Origin: Candidatus Denitrolinea symbiosum
Lineage (GTDB): Bacteria > Chloroflexota > Anaerolineae > Anaerolineales > Villigracilaceae
DNA: 64,000 nt
Direction of reading: 5' to 3'
Assembly: GCA_017312345.1 (NCBI GenBank)
Contig: BLAA01000003.1
Location: 103,609 to 167,608, forward strand
Shown: in pieces, positions 15,420 through 23,938 of the stretch
Layout: each line of letters starts with the position of its first letter
Numbering within the stretch: position 1 is the stretch's first letter
Translations under genes and position numbers: made by a program
The notes under the pieces: model-generated
Told to the model about the DNA's origin: nothing
What the model saw: only the letters and a program-made list of their open reading frames with translations
Database searches by the model: none

Positions 15420-16442
15420 ATGCGCCCGTCCTTCTTCCATCACCTGCACCCGCCCACCATCCCCGCCGCGCAAGCGCGCTGGCGTCACACTTTGGGCGCG
15501 GGCGGGACCGCCGTCTTCCTCCTGCTCATCCTCGGCGTGACGGGCATCCTGGAGATGTTCTACTACATCCCGAATCCAGAGGAAGCCGCGCTCTCGGTGC
15601 AGACCATCACCTATCACGTCCCCTTCGGCGGATTCGTCCGCAACCTGCATTATTGGTCGGCGCAATTGCTGATCATCGTTTCGGCAATCCACCTTTTGCG
15701 CGTCATCTTCACCGCCGTCTACGCCCCCCCGCGCCGCTTCAACTACCTGCTCGGGTTGGCGCTTTTCGTCCTCGCCATCATGCTCGATTTCACGGGCTAC
15801 ATCCTGCGCTGGGACGTGGACATCTGCTGGCCCCTCACCACTGGGACCAACCTGCTCAAGACGATCCCGCTCATCGGCGGCTTTCTCTTTCGCCTCGCCA
15901 TCGGCGGAGGAGAAGCCTGCCAGACCGCCCTGACTCGCTTTTACACCTGGCATCTCTTCGGCTTGACCGTCCCCATCGTCGTCCTCGGCGTCTGGCACAT
16001 TTTCCGCGTCCGCCGCGACGGGGGGATTGCCGCGCCGCCCGCTAATCTGTTCCTCCGCCGCGCCCGCGTCCCGCGCAACGAACTCGTCCGCCGCGAAGTT
16101 TTGACGATGTTCGCGGTCGGCATCCCGCTGATCCTGCTCGCCGCGCTCGTCCCCGCGCCGATCGCCCCCGCCATGACTGGCGTTCCCAGTCCCACCGACG
16201 AGGCGCGCGCGCCGTGGTTCTTCCTGTGGGTGCAGGAAATGCTCAAATGGGGCGACCCGTTCATCTTCGGCGTGCTGATCCCGCTTGGCATTCTCGCCGT
16301 CCTCGCCCTCGTCCCGTATGTTTTTCCCCAACCCGCCGACCAGGACATTGGCCGCTGGTTTCCGAAATCCAACCGCCTGGCGCAGAGCGTCGTCGCGCTC
16401 ATCGGCCTTTTCATTCTCATCCTCACACTCGCAAATCGATAA
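15420..16442 (+). CDS. Cytochrome b of a bc-type quinol:cytochrome c complex
   Basis: 340 residues, about eight helices. Two helices each carry a pair of heme-b histidines: HYWSAQLLIIVSAIHLLRV (about 79) and FYTWHLFGLTVPIVVLGVWHIF (about 175). ALVPAPIAPAMTGVPSPTDEARAPWFF (about 240) is the quinol-site region, with PWFF in place of the usual PEWY/F. So the b6 and subunit IV parts are joined. It starts directly after a heptamer array without a clear RBS. With the multiheme cytochrome and Rieske genes it forms a complete bc-like module. Confidence 0.88.
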   Translation: MRPSFFHHLHPPTIPAAQARWRHTLGAGGTAVFLLLILGVTGILEMFYYIPNPEEAALSVQTITYHVPFGGFVRNLHYWSAQLLIIVSAIHLLRVIFTAVYAPPRRFNYLLGLALFVLAIMLDFTGYILRWDVDICWPLTTGTNLLKTIPLIGGFLFRLAIGGGEACQTALTRFYTWHLFGLTVPIVVLGVWHIFRVRRDGGIAAPPANLFLRRARVPRNELVRREVLTMFAVGIPLILLAALVPAPIAPAMTGVPSPTDEARAPWFFLWVQEMLKWGDPFIFGVLIPLGILAVLALVPYVFPQPADQDIGRWFPKSNRLAQSVVALIGLFILILTLANR

Positions 16443-16477
16443 CCACCATTACCCAATTACCAATTACCATCTCCCCC

Positions 16478-17686
16478 ATGCGCCGCCTCCTCGCTCTCGC
16501 CTCCTTTCTCCTGCTCCTCGCCCTGCTCTTCGTCTGGCTGTGGGAATCTCGCCAGCCCAAAGCGGTTGAACTGATCCCCGTCATTTCAGGTCAGCCCGAA
16601 TACTGCCTGACCTGTCACGCGGACTTGCCCGAGATCAGCGCCTCGCACCCGATTAAGACTTTCGGCTGTGTCAGTTGTCACGGCGGGGAGCGACTCGCCC
16701 TCGACGCGGACCTGGCGCACAGTTCCATGCGCGGGGGCGCGAACCCATCCGATTTGAGCGTCGTCGAAGCCTCGTGCGGCGGAAGCGCCTGTCACAGCGG
16801 CAGCGAAGCGGACCAGCGCGACCACATCCAGCGCGTGACAACCAGCATCCAATCCACCTACGCGGGCGCGATTGCCAGCATCCGCTACACCTTCGGCGCG
16901 CAACCGAGTTTGACTCCAATCTTCGGAATCTACGCCGTGACCGACGAGGACTCGAAAACGGGCATCACGTCGCTGCTGGCGTTTGACCCGTCGCGCGAGA
17001 CCAACCCGTCCATCAAAAAATTCGCCGAGAACTGTTTGACCTGTCACATCAACGCCGCGCCGCGCGAAGGCGAAGCCTATGCCCGTCAAACCGGCTGCGC
17101 CGCTTGTCATTCCATCGGGGAACATAAATTGTCAACCGCCATCCCCTACACCCAGTGCAACGCCTGTCACAACCGCGGCAACTACGACCTGCGCGCGATG
17201 ACCTTCGTCGAGCGCGCCGATCATCCGACAAAACGCGTCGAAGATTACTACCAGCCAATCGCCCAGTTCACCCGCTGCGAATACACCCTCGACTGCGTGG
17301 ACTGTCACACCCGCGCCGAGGCCATGGGCGACGGCGACCTGCACGCCAGCCAGAAGGACGTCCAATACACTCAATGCAAAACCTGCCACGGCACGTTGAC
17401 CGAGTTGCCGCTGACCAAAACCCTGACCGACCCGAACGACATCGCGTTTCGGATGGCTCAACTGAATCCCATCGTCAACCTTCAACTGGGCGACACGATT
17501 CTCGTCACCGAAAAAGGCGAGCCGCTCTGGAACACGCGCGTCCTCCCCGACGGAACCTACGAAATGATCGGCAAAGCGACCAGCCAGTATTTCACCTTCC
17601 GCCCCGTGATGGGCAGCGGCTGCACTCAAAACGGCGCCGACCAATCCTCGTCGTACTGCCACGAGTGCCACGCGGTGGAGCGCTGA
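16478..17686 (+). CDS. Exported multiheme cytochrome c (about nine heme sites)
   Basis: 402 residues. An N-terminal signal helix (1-22) is followed by heme motifs CLTCH, CVSCH, an unusual CGGSACH (CX4CH), CLTCH, CAACH, CNACH, CVDCH, CKTCH and CHECH. It sits between cytochrome b and the Rieske gene, where classical complexes carry cytochrome c1 or f. I infer that it is the electron exit of this bc-type complex, wired for long-distance transfer. ATG 16478 is the start that gives a signal peptide; no strong RBS is visible. Confidence 0.85.
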   Translation: MRRLLALASFLLLLALLFVWLWESRQPKAVELIPVISGQPEYCLTCHADLPEISASHPIKTFGCVSCHGGERLALDADLAHSSMRGGANPSDLSVVEASCGGSACHSGSEADQRDHIQRVTTSIQSTYAGAIASIRYTFGAQPSLTPIFGIYAVTDEDSKTGITSLLAFDPSRETNPSIKKFAENCLTCHINAAPREGEAYARQTGCAACHSIGEHKLSTAIPYTQCNACHNRGNYDLRAMTFVERADHPTKRVEDYYQPIAQFTRCEYTLDCVDCHTRAEAMGDGDLHASQKDVQYTQCKTCHGTLTELPLTKTLTDPNDIAFRMAQLNPIVNLQLGDTILVTEKGEPLWNTRVLPDGTYEMIGKATSQYFTFRPVMGSGCTQNGADQSSSYCHECHAVER

Positions 17687-17687
17687 C

Positions 17688-18104
17688 ATGACCCAACCCT
17701 CCCGCCGCGACTTCCTCAAACTCGTCCGCGCTGGACTGCTCTACCTGAGCGGCGCGCTCGCCATCGGCGGCTTGCTGCGTTTCCTGGATTTCGACGCCCA
17801 TCCCGCGCCGAAAACGGAATTCGACCTCGGTCCCGCTTCGGACTTTCCCCTCGGCTCGCGCACGCTTCTCGCGGACCCGCCAGCCGTTCTGCTCCACACC
17901 CAAAGCGGATTCTCCGCCCTGAGTTTGGTCTGCACCCACCTCGGCTGCGCCGTCGAACCAAGCGCGGACGGATTCGCCTGTCCCTGTCACGGCTCGCGCT
18001 TCGACGCGGCGGGCGGAGTCTTGCGCGGCCCGGCGCAAAAATCCCTGCCCGCCCTGCGCGTCGAATTGACCACCGACGGCCGTCTCCTTTTACACACCGA
18101 CTGA
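17688..18104 (+). CDS. Rieske [2Fe-2S] protein
   Basis: 138 residues. A Tat-type start (SRRDFLK, residues 5-11) and a membrane helix (15-30) anchor it outside the cytoplasmic membrane. The cluster boxes are CTHLGC (about 82) and CPCHGSRF (about 98), giving two Cys and two His ligands. The ATG starts one base after the multiheme cytochrome stop. It takes electrons from quinol at the cytochrome b site. Confidence 0.92.
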   Translation: MTQPSRRDFLKLVRAGLLYLSGALAIGGLLRFLDFDAHPAPKTEFDLGPASDFPLGSRTLLADPPAVLLHTQSGFSALSLVCTHLGCAVEPSADGFACPCHGSRFDAAGGVLRGPAQKSLPALRVELTTDGRLLLHTD

Positions 18105-18190
18105 GCCTGGCGATCCAGCCGTGACAATCATCCCTTGAAATGCCGTGATTTGTCCATTCTCATCGGGATAAAATCGGTATACACTTAAAT

Positions 18191-18359
18191 CGCTCCGAAG
18201 CCTGTCCGCCTAAACCTTTGGCATGGCGGCAGGACAGTACCGCAAGGCCGCGTACCAGGTGAAAGCGGAAACGCCTTCATCCCCCGCATCGGAAAGGAGA
18301 GCCGCAGACCCAGCGACGAGGCCGTCTCTTTTTTCCGCGAGACAGCCTCGTTTTATTTT
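18191..18359 (+). promoter_or_regulatory. Structured leader: candidate Moco/W-cofactor riboswitch with attenuator
   Basis: The untranslated leader before the FmdE-like gene has the look of the molybdenum-cofactor (Moco/Tuco) RNA: CTCCGAAGCC at its 5' end, CCGCAAGG, GGTGAAA, CCCCGC and GGAAAGGAGAGCC towards the 3' end. I recall these elements only approximately. It is followed by an intrinsic terminator, CGAGGC/GTCTC paired with GAGAC/GCCTCG (18317-18350, one mismatch) plus TTTTATTTT (18351-18359), which ends 9 bases before the start codon. That arrangement fits transcription attenuation by a ligand-binding RNA. Confidence 0.55.
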
Positions 18360-18368
18360 GGAGACGCC

Positions 18369-18992
18369 ATGGAACTTCAAGCCCTGCTCGAAAAATCCGC
18401 CTCGCGCCATTCCCACCTCTGTCCGCGCCAGATCCTCGGCGTGCGGCTGGGACTGCTCGGCATGAAGACCCTCGGCTTCGACGAGCCGCCCGCCAAAAAA
18501 CGCCTGCTGGTCATCGTGGAAAGCGACGGCTGCTTTGCGGACGGCGTCATCGCCGCCACAGATTGCGCCGTCGGTCACCGCACCCTGCGCGTGGAGGACT
18601 ACGGCAAGACCGCCGCGACGTTCATAGACACGCTCACCGGCCGGGCGATGCGCGTCGCGCCCGCCCTCGACGTCCGCGAACGGGCCGGCCTCCACGTCCC
18701 CGACGAGCCGCGTCGTTACTTTGCCCAGCTGCGCGCCTACCAGTCCATGCCCGACGCGGAAATGTTCAGCGTGACTCCTGTGTCGCTGACCGTGCCGCTG
18801 GAGGCCATTCTCTCCCGCCCCGGCGCGCGCGTCAACTGCGACGCGTGCGGCGAGGAGATCATCAACGAGCGGGAGACCCTGCGCGGCGGACTCGTCCTCT
18901 GCCGCGCCTGCGCGGGAAACGCGTACTACGCCGCCGCCGAAGCCGCGTCCCTGTCCTTCGCGCTGACCGAGCGCCGTCCGCAGTTCGCGTGA
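18369..18992 (+). CDS. FmdE-family protein with C-terminal zinc finger
   Basis: 207 residues. HSHLCPRQILGVRLGLLGM near residue 15 is the FmdE signature, and the CFADGVIAATDCAVGHRTL region continues the fold. The C-terminus carries CDACGEEIINERE and CRACAG, a four-Cys zinc finger. The family is named from formylmethanofuran dehydrogenase subunit E, but many bacterial members have no such enzyme and their role is open; links to molybdenum or tungsten enzymes are usual. The structured leader with an attenuator supports control by a cofactor-type signal. Confidence 0.82.
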   Translation: MELQALLEKSASRHSHLCPRQILGVRLGLLGMKTLGFDEPPAKKRLLVIVESDGCFADGVIAATDCAVGHRTLRVEDYGKTAATFIDTLTGRAMRVAPALDVRERAGLHVPDEPRRYFAQLRAYQSMPDAEMFSVTPVSLTVPLEAILSRPGARVNCDACGEEIINERETLRGGLVLCRACAGNAYYAAAEAASLSFALTERRPQFA

Positions 18993-19061
18993 ATCCGCGG
19001 CCGGGGGAAATCCGCCCGGCGCGGGCGCGCCCGGGACAGTCAGGCGGAGGCGAAGCGCAAG

Positions 19062-20042
19062 TCACGACAGGAAGCGCGTCACCAGCCAGTATATGCCCGC
19101 AGAGAAAAGCATGGTAGCCGGGATGGTTAAAATCCAGGCCATGAGGAATTCCTGCGCCATCCCCCAGCGAACTTTATTGACCCGTTCCGCCGCGCCGACG
19201 CCCATGATGGAGGTTTGAATCACCTGGTTGACGCTGACCGGCCCGCCGAAAATGGACGAGACGAAGATCACCAGCGACGCGGTCACCTGCGTGGCGAAGC
19301 CGTCCATGGGACGGATCTTGTAGAAGAATAAACCGCCGACCGAGCGGGTCAACTTCCAACCGCCCAGCGTGGTGCCCAGCGACAACGCCAGCCCGATCAG
19401 CGCAGTGACCCAGAGCGGGACGGAGAAATCCGAGAGCAGACCGCCCGCGACCAGCGCGAGCGTGACGATGCCCATGCTCTTCTGACCGTCGTTGCTGCCG
19501 TGGTTCAAACCCAGGGCGAAGGCGGTCAAGACCTGGCCGCGCTTGAAGAAGTCATTAATGCGCGGCGTGGAATTTCGAGCGAGCCACAGGATGGCGCGCA
19601 GCAGGGCGAAACCGGCCAGGAAACTGACCGGCGGGGAGACGGCAAAGTAGAGCGCCACCTTGCCGAGGCCGTTCCAATACACCGCGTCCGCGCCGGCCCG
19701 CACGAGGATCGCCCCCAGCAACCCGCCAATCAAGGCGTGCGAGGAACTGCTCGGCAACTTGAAATACCAGGTGACGAGATTCCACAAAACGGCGGAAGCC
19801 AGCGCCGCCGCGAGGACCGCCTGGTTGACGGCGTGAGAATCCACCACGCCGCTCCCGATGGTCTTCGCCACCCCCGTCCCAAACAGGAACGGTCCCAGGA
19901 ATTCGGCCAGGGCGGTCAGGCCCAACGCCACGCGCGGAGAATAGGAGCGCGAGGAGATCAAGGTGGAGACCACGTTCCGCGAACCGTGCGCCCCGTTCAG
20001 AAAACTAAAGGCAAACGCCAACAGCGCGACCGCGAAGATCAT
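19062..20042 (-). CDS. PiT-family phosphate (or sulfate-type) permease
   Basis: 326 residues with about nine helices. PiT proteins carry two GANDxxK/N repeats. Here the second is recognisable (LNHGSNDGQKSMG, about residue 175), while the first is changed to LNGAHGSRNVVST (about residue 16), lacking the usual Asp. FKLPSSSSHALIGGLLGA is also typical. It follows a DUF47/PhoU-like gene by 28 bases on the same strand, the usual pairing for low-affinity phosphate uptake. The altered first motif leaves the transported ion uncertain. Confidence 0.85.
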   Translation of the reverse strand: MIFAVALLAFAFSFLNGAHGSRNVVSTLISSRSYSPRVALGLTALAEFLGPFLFGTGVAKTIGSGVVDSHAVNQAVLAAALASAVLWNLVTWYFKLPSSSSHALIGGLLGAILVRAGADAVYWNGLGKVALYFAVSPPVSFLAGFALLRAILWLARNSTPRINDFFKRGQVLTAFALGLNHGSNDGQKSMGIVTLALVAGGLLSDFSVPLWVTALIGLALSLGTTLGGWKLTRSVGGLFFYKIRPMDGFATQVTASLVIFVSSIFGGPVSVNQVIQTSIMGVGAAERVNKVRWGMAQEFLMAWILTIPATMLFSAGIYWLVTRFLS

Positions 20043-20070
20043 GGGCTGAGTCTGTCCTGCGCTCCCGCCA

Positions 20071-20691
20071 TCAGGTGATCTTCACAACGATGTCGGCGAT
20101 CACATTGGCCGCCTCGTCGCCGCGGTCGGCGGCGTTGCTCAAATGACGATAGACCTCGCGCATCTTCAACATGCTGACCACATGCTGGATGTCCTCCACG
20201 TCGCTGAACAGGTCGGCCAGCGCTTCACGATAGACTCCCTCCACGCGGTTTTCGAGCGCCTTGGCGCGCTGGGCATGTTCGTTCGCGACGCCGGGGTGCT
20301 TCTCCAGCCGCTCCACCGCCTGAAACAGCTCGTACGCCGCGTCCCTCAGCAGGGAGGCCATGCGCTGCATGTACGTGGTCGGCTCCACCTTCAAAATCTC
20401 CATCTCGCTGACGGTGCTGTAGGCGTAGTCAATCACGTCGTCAATGGTGCGCGAAAGCGCGAACAGGTCCTCCCGGTCGAAGGGCGTGACGAAGGTGCGG
20501 TTCAACTCGTCAATAAAAATACGACGGACCTCGTCCGCTTCCTTTTCCTTCGCCGTCAGCAAGTTCGAGTCGGCCGGGTCGCGCGCGGCGAGATACCGGC
20601 AGAGAGCTTCCATGCCTTCCAGCGTCAACGAGGCCTGGTCGTGGATCAATTTAAGAAAAACATCCTGCCGTTTCCTGAATAAATTACGCAT
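20071..20691 (-). CDS. DUF47/PhoU-like regulator of PiT transport
   Basis: 206 residues, all helical, with the DUF47 landmarks KEKEADEVRRIFIDEL, FDREDLFALSRTIDDVIDY and LKMREVYRHLSNAADRGDEAANVIADIV. The last part repeats the E/DxxxD metal-binding pattern of PhoU. The start has AAGGAG seven bases upstream. Such proteins are thought to bind and gate the PiT permease encoded next to them; first gene of the two-gene unit. Confidence 0.9.
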   Translation of the reverse strand: MRNLFRKRQDVFLKLIHDQASLTLEGMEALCRYLAARDPADSNLLTAKEKEADEVRRIFIDELNRTFVTPFDREDLFALSRTIDDVIDYAYSTVSEMEILKVEPTTYMQRMASLLRDAAYELFQAVERLEKHPGVANEHAQRAKALENRVEGVYREALADLFSDVEDIQHVVSMLKMREVYRHLSNAADRGDEAANVIADIVVKIT

Positions 20692-20764
20692 GTCAACTCC
20701 TTGATTGTCTGACGCCCGTTCTAAAACCTAACGACTCTGTCATGGAACATCCCTCAATATACCG

Positions 20765-20770
20765 TATAAT
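20765..20770 (+). promoter_or_regulatory. TATAAT box for a leaderless ankyrin-protein transcript
   Basis: TATAAT ends 7 bases before ATG 20778, so transcription should start at or beside the start codon. No RBS is present. The same arrangement recurs at 51408 (plus) and 41598 (minus). Confidence 0.6.
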
Positions 20771-20777
20771 TCGAGCC

Positions 20778-21452
20778 ATGAGCGCTGAATTCTTTGAAGC
20801 CATCCGGGCCGGCGACCGCGACCAGGTGGAACGCCTCCTGATGATTGACGCGCGCCTGATCCACGAACGGGAAAACGGTCTCAGCCCCGTCATGGCGGCC
20901 GCCCACCAACTCAAACCGCAGCTGGCGGAATTCCTCGCCGACAAAACCGTGGCGCTCACCGTCTTCGAAGCCGCCGCCATCGGCCGCATTCCCCACCTCG
21001 TGCGCCTGCTGGCCCGCAACCTGGACCTCGTCAACCAATTCGCCGAAGACGGCTTCCAGCCGCTCGGACTGGCCTGCTTCTTCGGTCACCTCGAAGCGGC
21101 GGAATACCTTGTGCGGGCGGGCGCGGCCATCAACATGCCGTCGAACAACGAACTGCGCGTCACGCCGCTCCACTCCGCGGCCGCCGGGCGGCACGCGCCG
21201 GTCGTGAAAATGCTGCTGAAACACGGGGCCATTCCCAACGTCCGCGACCGAAACGGATGCACCCCCCTCCACGCCGCGGCCGCCAACGGCGACGTCGAAT
21301 CCATCCAGCTCCTCATCCTCCACGGCGCCGACATCCACATCCGTTCGAACGACGACAAATTCCCCGCCCAGCTCGCCGAAGAGAAGGGACACCAACTCGC
21401 CGCGGAGATCCTGAAACGCGAGATCACCAAACGTTTCCGCCCCGTTTCCTGA
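20778..21452 (+). CDS. Ankyrin-repeat protein
   Basis: 224 residues made of about five ankyrin repeats, with consensus pieces such as QPLGLACFFGHLEAAEYLVRAG, TPLHSAAAGRHAPVVKMLLKHG and TPLHAAAANGDVESIQLLILHG. No signal peptide or catalytic domain, so it should be a cytoplasmic protein-binding scaffold. I chose ATG 20778 (MSAEFFEAI) over the upstream ATG 20742 because a TATAAT box lies between them, which makes the longer start impossible for that transcript. Confidence 0.85.
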   Translation: MSAEFFEAIRAGDRDQVERLLMIDARLIHERENGLSPVMAAAHQLKPQLAEFLADKTVALTVFEAAAIGRIPHLVRLLARNLDLVNQFAEDGFQPLGLACFFGHLEAAEYLVRAGAAINMPSNNELRVTPLHSAAAGRHAPVVKMLLKHGAIPNVRDRNGCTPLHAAAANGDVESIQLLILHGADIHIRSNDDKFPAQLAEEKGHQLAAEILKREITKRFRPVS

Positions 21453-21455
21453 AGT

Positions 21456-22715
21456 TCAGCCGCGCGCCCGAAAATCCACGCTCATGGGGCGAAGATCGAA
21501 CGCCGGCGCCATCCCATTCGCCAACTCCGCAACCGCCTGTCCCGTGCCGGGGCCCAGCGAGAGACCGAGCATGGCGTGTCCCGTCGCCAGGATCAAATTG
21601 CCATGCCTCGGCGAAAACCCGATCATCGGGACGCCGTCGGGCGTGATCGGGCGCAGGCCGGCCCAGGTCTCCTGAATCTCCAATTTTTCGTCCAACCGAA
21701 GAAACTCACGCGCAAACCCCTCCAGCCGCGCGATCCAGCGCGGGTCTGGCTTCGTGCTGTAAGTCCCCACCTCCAGCCGCCCCGTGACGCGAATGCGGTC
21801 GCCCAGCGGCGAGACGGCCACGCGGCGGTCTCCGAGCATAAGCGCGTGACGCGGCATATTCCGAACCGCCAACGCGGTGAGACTGTACCCGCGCCCCGGC
21901 TGGATGGGGATATCGAGGCCGAGGCCGCGCGCCACAGCGGGAGTCCACGCGCCCGCGGCCAGCACGACCTGCTCCGCTTCGAACTCCCCCGCGCGGGTTC
22001 GCACAGCCCGGACCTTCCCCTCCGCTTCGACGAATCCCGTCACGGACGCGTCCGCGTGCGTCCCCGCGCCCATCTCGCGGACGCGTTTCCCCAGCGCGGC
22101 GAGGAACAGCCCCGGGTCGAGGTGCGCGTCGCCCGTGTAATGCACCCCGCCGATCACATCCTCCCGCGCGGCAGGCTCCACATCCTGCACGGCAACTTTA
22201 TCGTACACGCGGACGGAAATCCCATGCGCCCGCATAAACTCGGCTTCCCGCTGCGCTTCATGAAACGTGTCTTCGCTTTTGAACAGATTGAGAAATCCCA
22301 TCTCGCTATAATGACAGTCGAAGCATTCCTCGGCGATCATGCGCGCGAAATTCTCCGCGCTCAACCGGCCGAGTTCGTACAACGGTTTGACGCTGCGGCT
22401 GACGTTGTCCTGGTTACAGGCAAGCACAAAACGAAGCAGCCACGAAAGGTAACTCGGCGAGAGACCGATCTTCATCCCAAACGGACTTCGCGCCGGATCG
22501 AGCATCCACTTAAGCGCGCCGGTCGCCACCCCCGGCGCGGCCAACGGGATGATGTGACTCGGCACGATGTGTCCCGCGTTGCCCGAGCCGCTGCCTTTGC
22601 CGATCTCTTTCGCGTCAACGATGGTAACCTTGCGCCCCGATTTGAGGAGATAGTAAGCGCAGCACAACCCGATCGGTCCGCCGCCGATGATCAATACATC
22701 ACATTTTAAACTCAT
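21456..22715 (-). CDS. FAD-dependent D-amino-acid dehydrogenase, probably D-hydroxyproline dehydrogenase
   Basis: 419 residues of the DAO/DadA family. The dinucleotide fold is at the N-terminus (VLIIGGGPIGLCCAYYLLKSG), GSGSGNAGHIVPSHI binds the flavin, and GLRPITPDGVPMIG with ILATGHAMLGLSLGPGTGQ close the FAD domain. It is the last gene of a minus-strand unit after a proline-racemase-family epimerase and a DapA-type lyase. That trio matches trans-4-hydroxyproline breakdown, where this enzyme would turn cis-4-hydroxy-D-proline into pyrroline-4-hydroxy-2-carboxylate. AAGGAGACAAC precedes the ATG. Confidence 0.85.
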   Translation of the reverse strand: MSLKCDVLIIGGGPIGLCCAYYLLKSGRKVTIVDAKEIGKGSGSGNAGHIVPSHIIPLAAPGVATGALKWMLDPARSPFGMKIGLSPSYLSWLLRFVLACNQDNVSRSVKPLYELGRLSAENFARMIAEECFDCHYSEMGFLNLFKSEDTFHEAQREAEFMRAHGISVRVYDKVAVQDVEPAAREDVIGGVHYTGDAHLDPGLFLAALGKRVREMGAGTHADASVTGFVEAEGKVRAVRTRAGEFEAEQVVLAAGAWTPAVARGLGLDIPIQPGRGYSLTALAVRNMPRHALMLGDRRVAVSPLGDRIRVTGRLEVGTYSTKPDPRWIARLEGFAREFLRLDEKLEIQETWAGLRPITPDGVPMIGFSPRHGNLILATGHAMLGLSLGPGTGQAVAELANGMAPAFDLRPMSVDFRARG

Positions 22716-22769
22716 GTTGTCTCCTTAAAACTTTTAACCTTTGACCAATTCGCGTCAAAAGTTAGAGGC

Positions 22770-23786
22770 TCAGATCCCTCTCCCAAACGGGTCGCGCTCG
22801 TCCACCAGCAGCGTCCCCTCAGACATGACCCACGCCTCGCCGGTAATGGTCGGGACGATCTTTTCGCCGTCAAGTTGGACGCTCCCCTCGAAGACGCTGC
22901 CGACGACGCTTTGCTGCCGCCAGGTCTGGCCGGCCTTCAATTTCCCGTCGGAGTACAAACAGGCGAGTTTTGCGCTCGTGCCGGTCCCACACGGGGAGCG
23001 GTCGTAGGCTTTGCCGGGGCAGAGGACGAAACTCCTGCTGTCCGCGTCGGGCGTGGACGCGAACAACTCCACGTGGTCAATCTCCGCGCCGCCCGCGCCG
23101 GTGACGCTTCCCGCGCTCAACCGCTCGCGGACGCACCACGCGAAGTCGGTCAGCGCTTCCAGGTTCGACATGTCCACCTCCAGGCCGTGATCGTGGACGA
23201 GGAAGAACCAGTTGCCGCCCCAGGCCACGTCGCCGTGGATGATCCTGCCGTCTATTTCGATGGGGACATGCGCGAGGTGACGGTAGGCGGGGACGTTGCG
23301 GACAGAGACTTTGTTTGGATATTCGTCATTGCGAGCCGAAGGCGAAGCAATCTCCTCATCGGCGAGGGGATTGCTTCGGCGCTCGCTGTCGCTCGCTCCT
23401 CGCAACGACGAATCATGCAGAGTCGCTTCGACAACCCCAACGGGAGTCTCCACGCGAATCACGCCAGGCTGAACCTTGTCCAGATAAGACAGCGAGGCGA
23501 TCAGGCCGATCGTCCCGTGTCCGCACATGCCGAGGTAGCCGACGTTATTAAAGAAGATGACGCCGAACTGGCAGGTCGGGTCGGCGGGCGGGACGAGGTA
23601 CGCGCCGACCAGCACGTCCGAGCCGCGCGGTTCGAGGAGTACGGCGCGGCGCAGGTCGTCGTGACGCGCTCTCAGCGCGGATAACCTATCGGCCACGGAA
23701 CCCGCTCCGAGGTCGAAGGGAAGCGAGAGGACGAGGCGGGTCGGTTCGCCGCCGGTGTGAGAGTCGAGGAATGGAATACGTTTCAT
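22770..23786 (-). CDS. Proline racemase family enzyme, probable 4-hydroxyproline 2-epimerase
   Basis: 338 residues. Both catalytic cysteines are present, in MCGHGTIG (about 89) and [12 protein letters not shown] (about 258). This points to a racemase/epimerase rather than the Ser/Thr-containing dehydratases of the family. [13 protein letters not shown] at the N-terminus is typical. A 31-codon palindromic repeat (23321-23413) lies in frame between the first and second beta layers and adds a low-complexity Arg/Ser/Glu loop. The reading frame is intact and both active-site halves are complete, so the enzyme may still work. Confidence 0.87.
   Translation of the reverse strand: MKRIPFLDSHTGGEPTRLVLSLPFDLGAGSVADRLSALRARHDDLRRAVLLEPRGSDVLVGAYLVPPADPTCQFGVIFFNNVGYLGMCGHGTIGLIASLSYLDKVQPGVIRVETPVGVVEATLHDSSLRGASDSERRSNPLADEEIASPSARNDEYPNKVSVRNVPAYRHLAHVPIEIDGRIIHGDVAWGGNWFFLVHDHGLEVDMSNLEALTDFAWCVRERLSAGSVTGAGGAEIDHVELFASTPDADSRSFVLCPGKAYDRSPCGTGTSAKLACLYSDGKLKAGQTWRQQSVVGSVFEGSVQLDGEKIVPTITGEAWVMSEGTLLVDERDPFGRGI
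23321..23413. repeat. Palindromic intergenic-type repeat inserted in frame in the epimerase gene
   Basis: Outer arms ATTCGTCATTGCGAG (23321-23335) and CTCGCAACGACGAAT (23399-23413) pair with one mismatch. Inner arms around GAAGCAATC and GATTGCTTC also pair. Sequences of this type (GTCATTGCGAG ... CTCGCAATGAC) are familiar as dispersed intergenic palindromes in many bacteria. The 93 bases equal 31 codons, so the host frame is kept. Confidence 0.85.
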
Positions 23787-23795
23787 ATTTTTTTC

Positions 23796-23938
23796 AACAC
23801 AAAGGTCACGAAGTACTCAAAGGTGGATTGAGTGATGGTCGAGATTCTTTGCTTTCGATTATCACGGCGATAGTCGAAAGGAAGTCGTCACATTGCGCCA
23901 ACCAACAAACCTTCGTTGCCTTTGTGCCCTTCGTGTTT
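23796..23938. repeat. Inverted repeat pair between the epimerase and DapA-type genes
   Basis: AACACAAAGGTCACGAAG (23796-23813) is mirrored by CTTCGTTGCCTTTGTG (23911-23926) and overlaps with CCTTTGTGCCCTTCGTG next to it. Together they span most of the 150-base gap and touch the DapA-type stop codon at 23937. No coding potential is seen. Confidence 0.65.

Noticed and set aside
19000..19020. GC-rich hairpin between FmdE-like and PiT genes as terminator
   Set aside because: Short imperfect stem without any T-run; could arise by chance in this GC-rich stretch.
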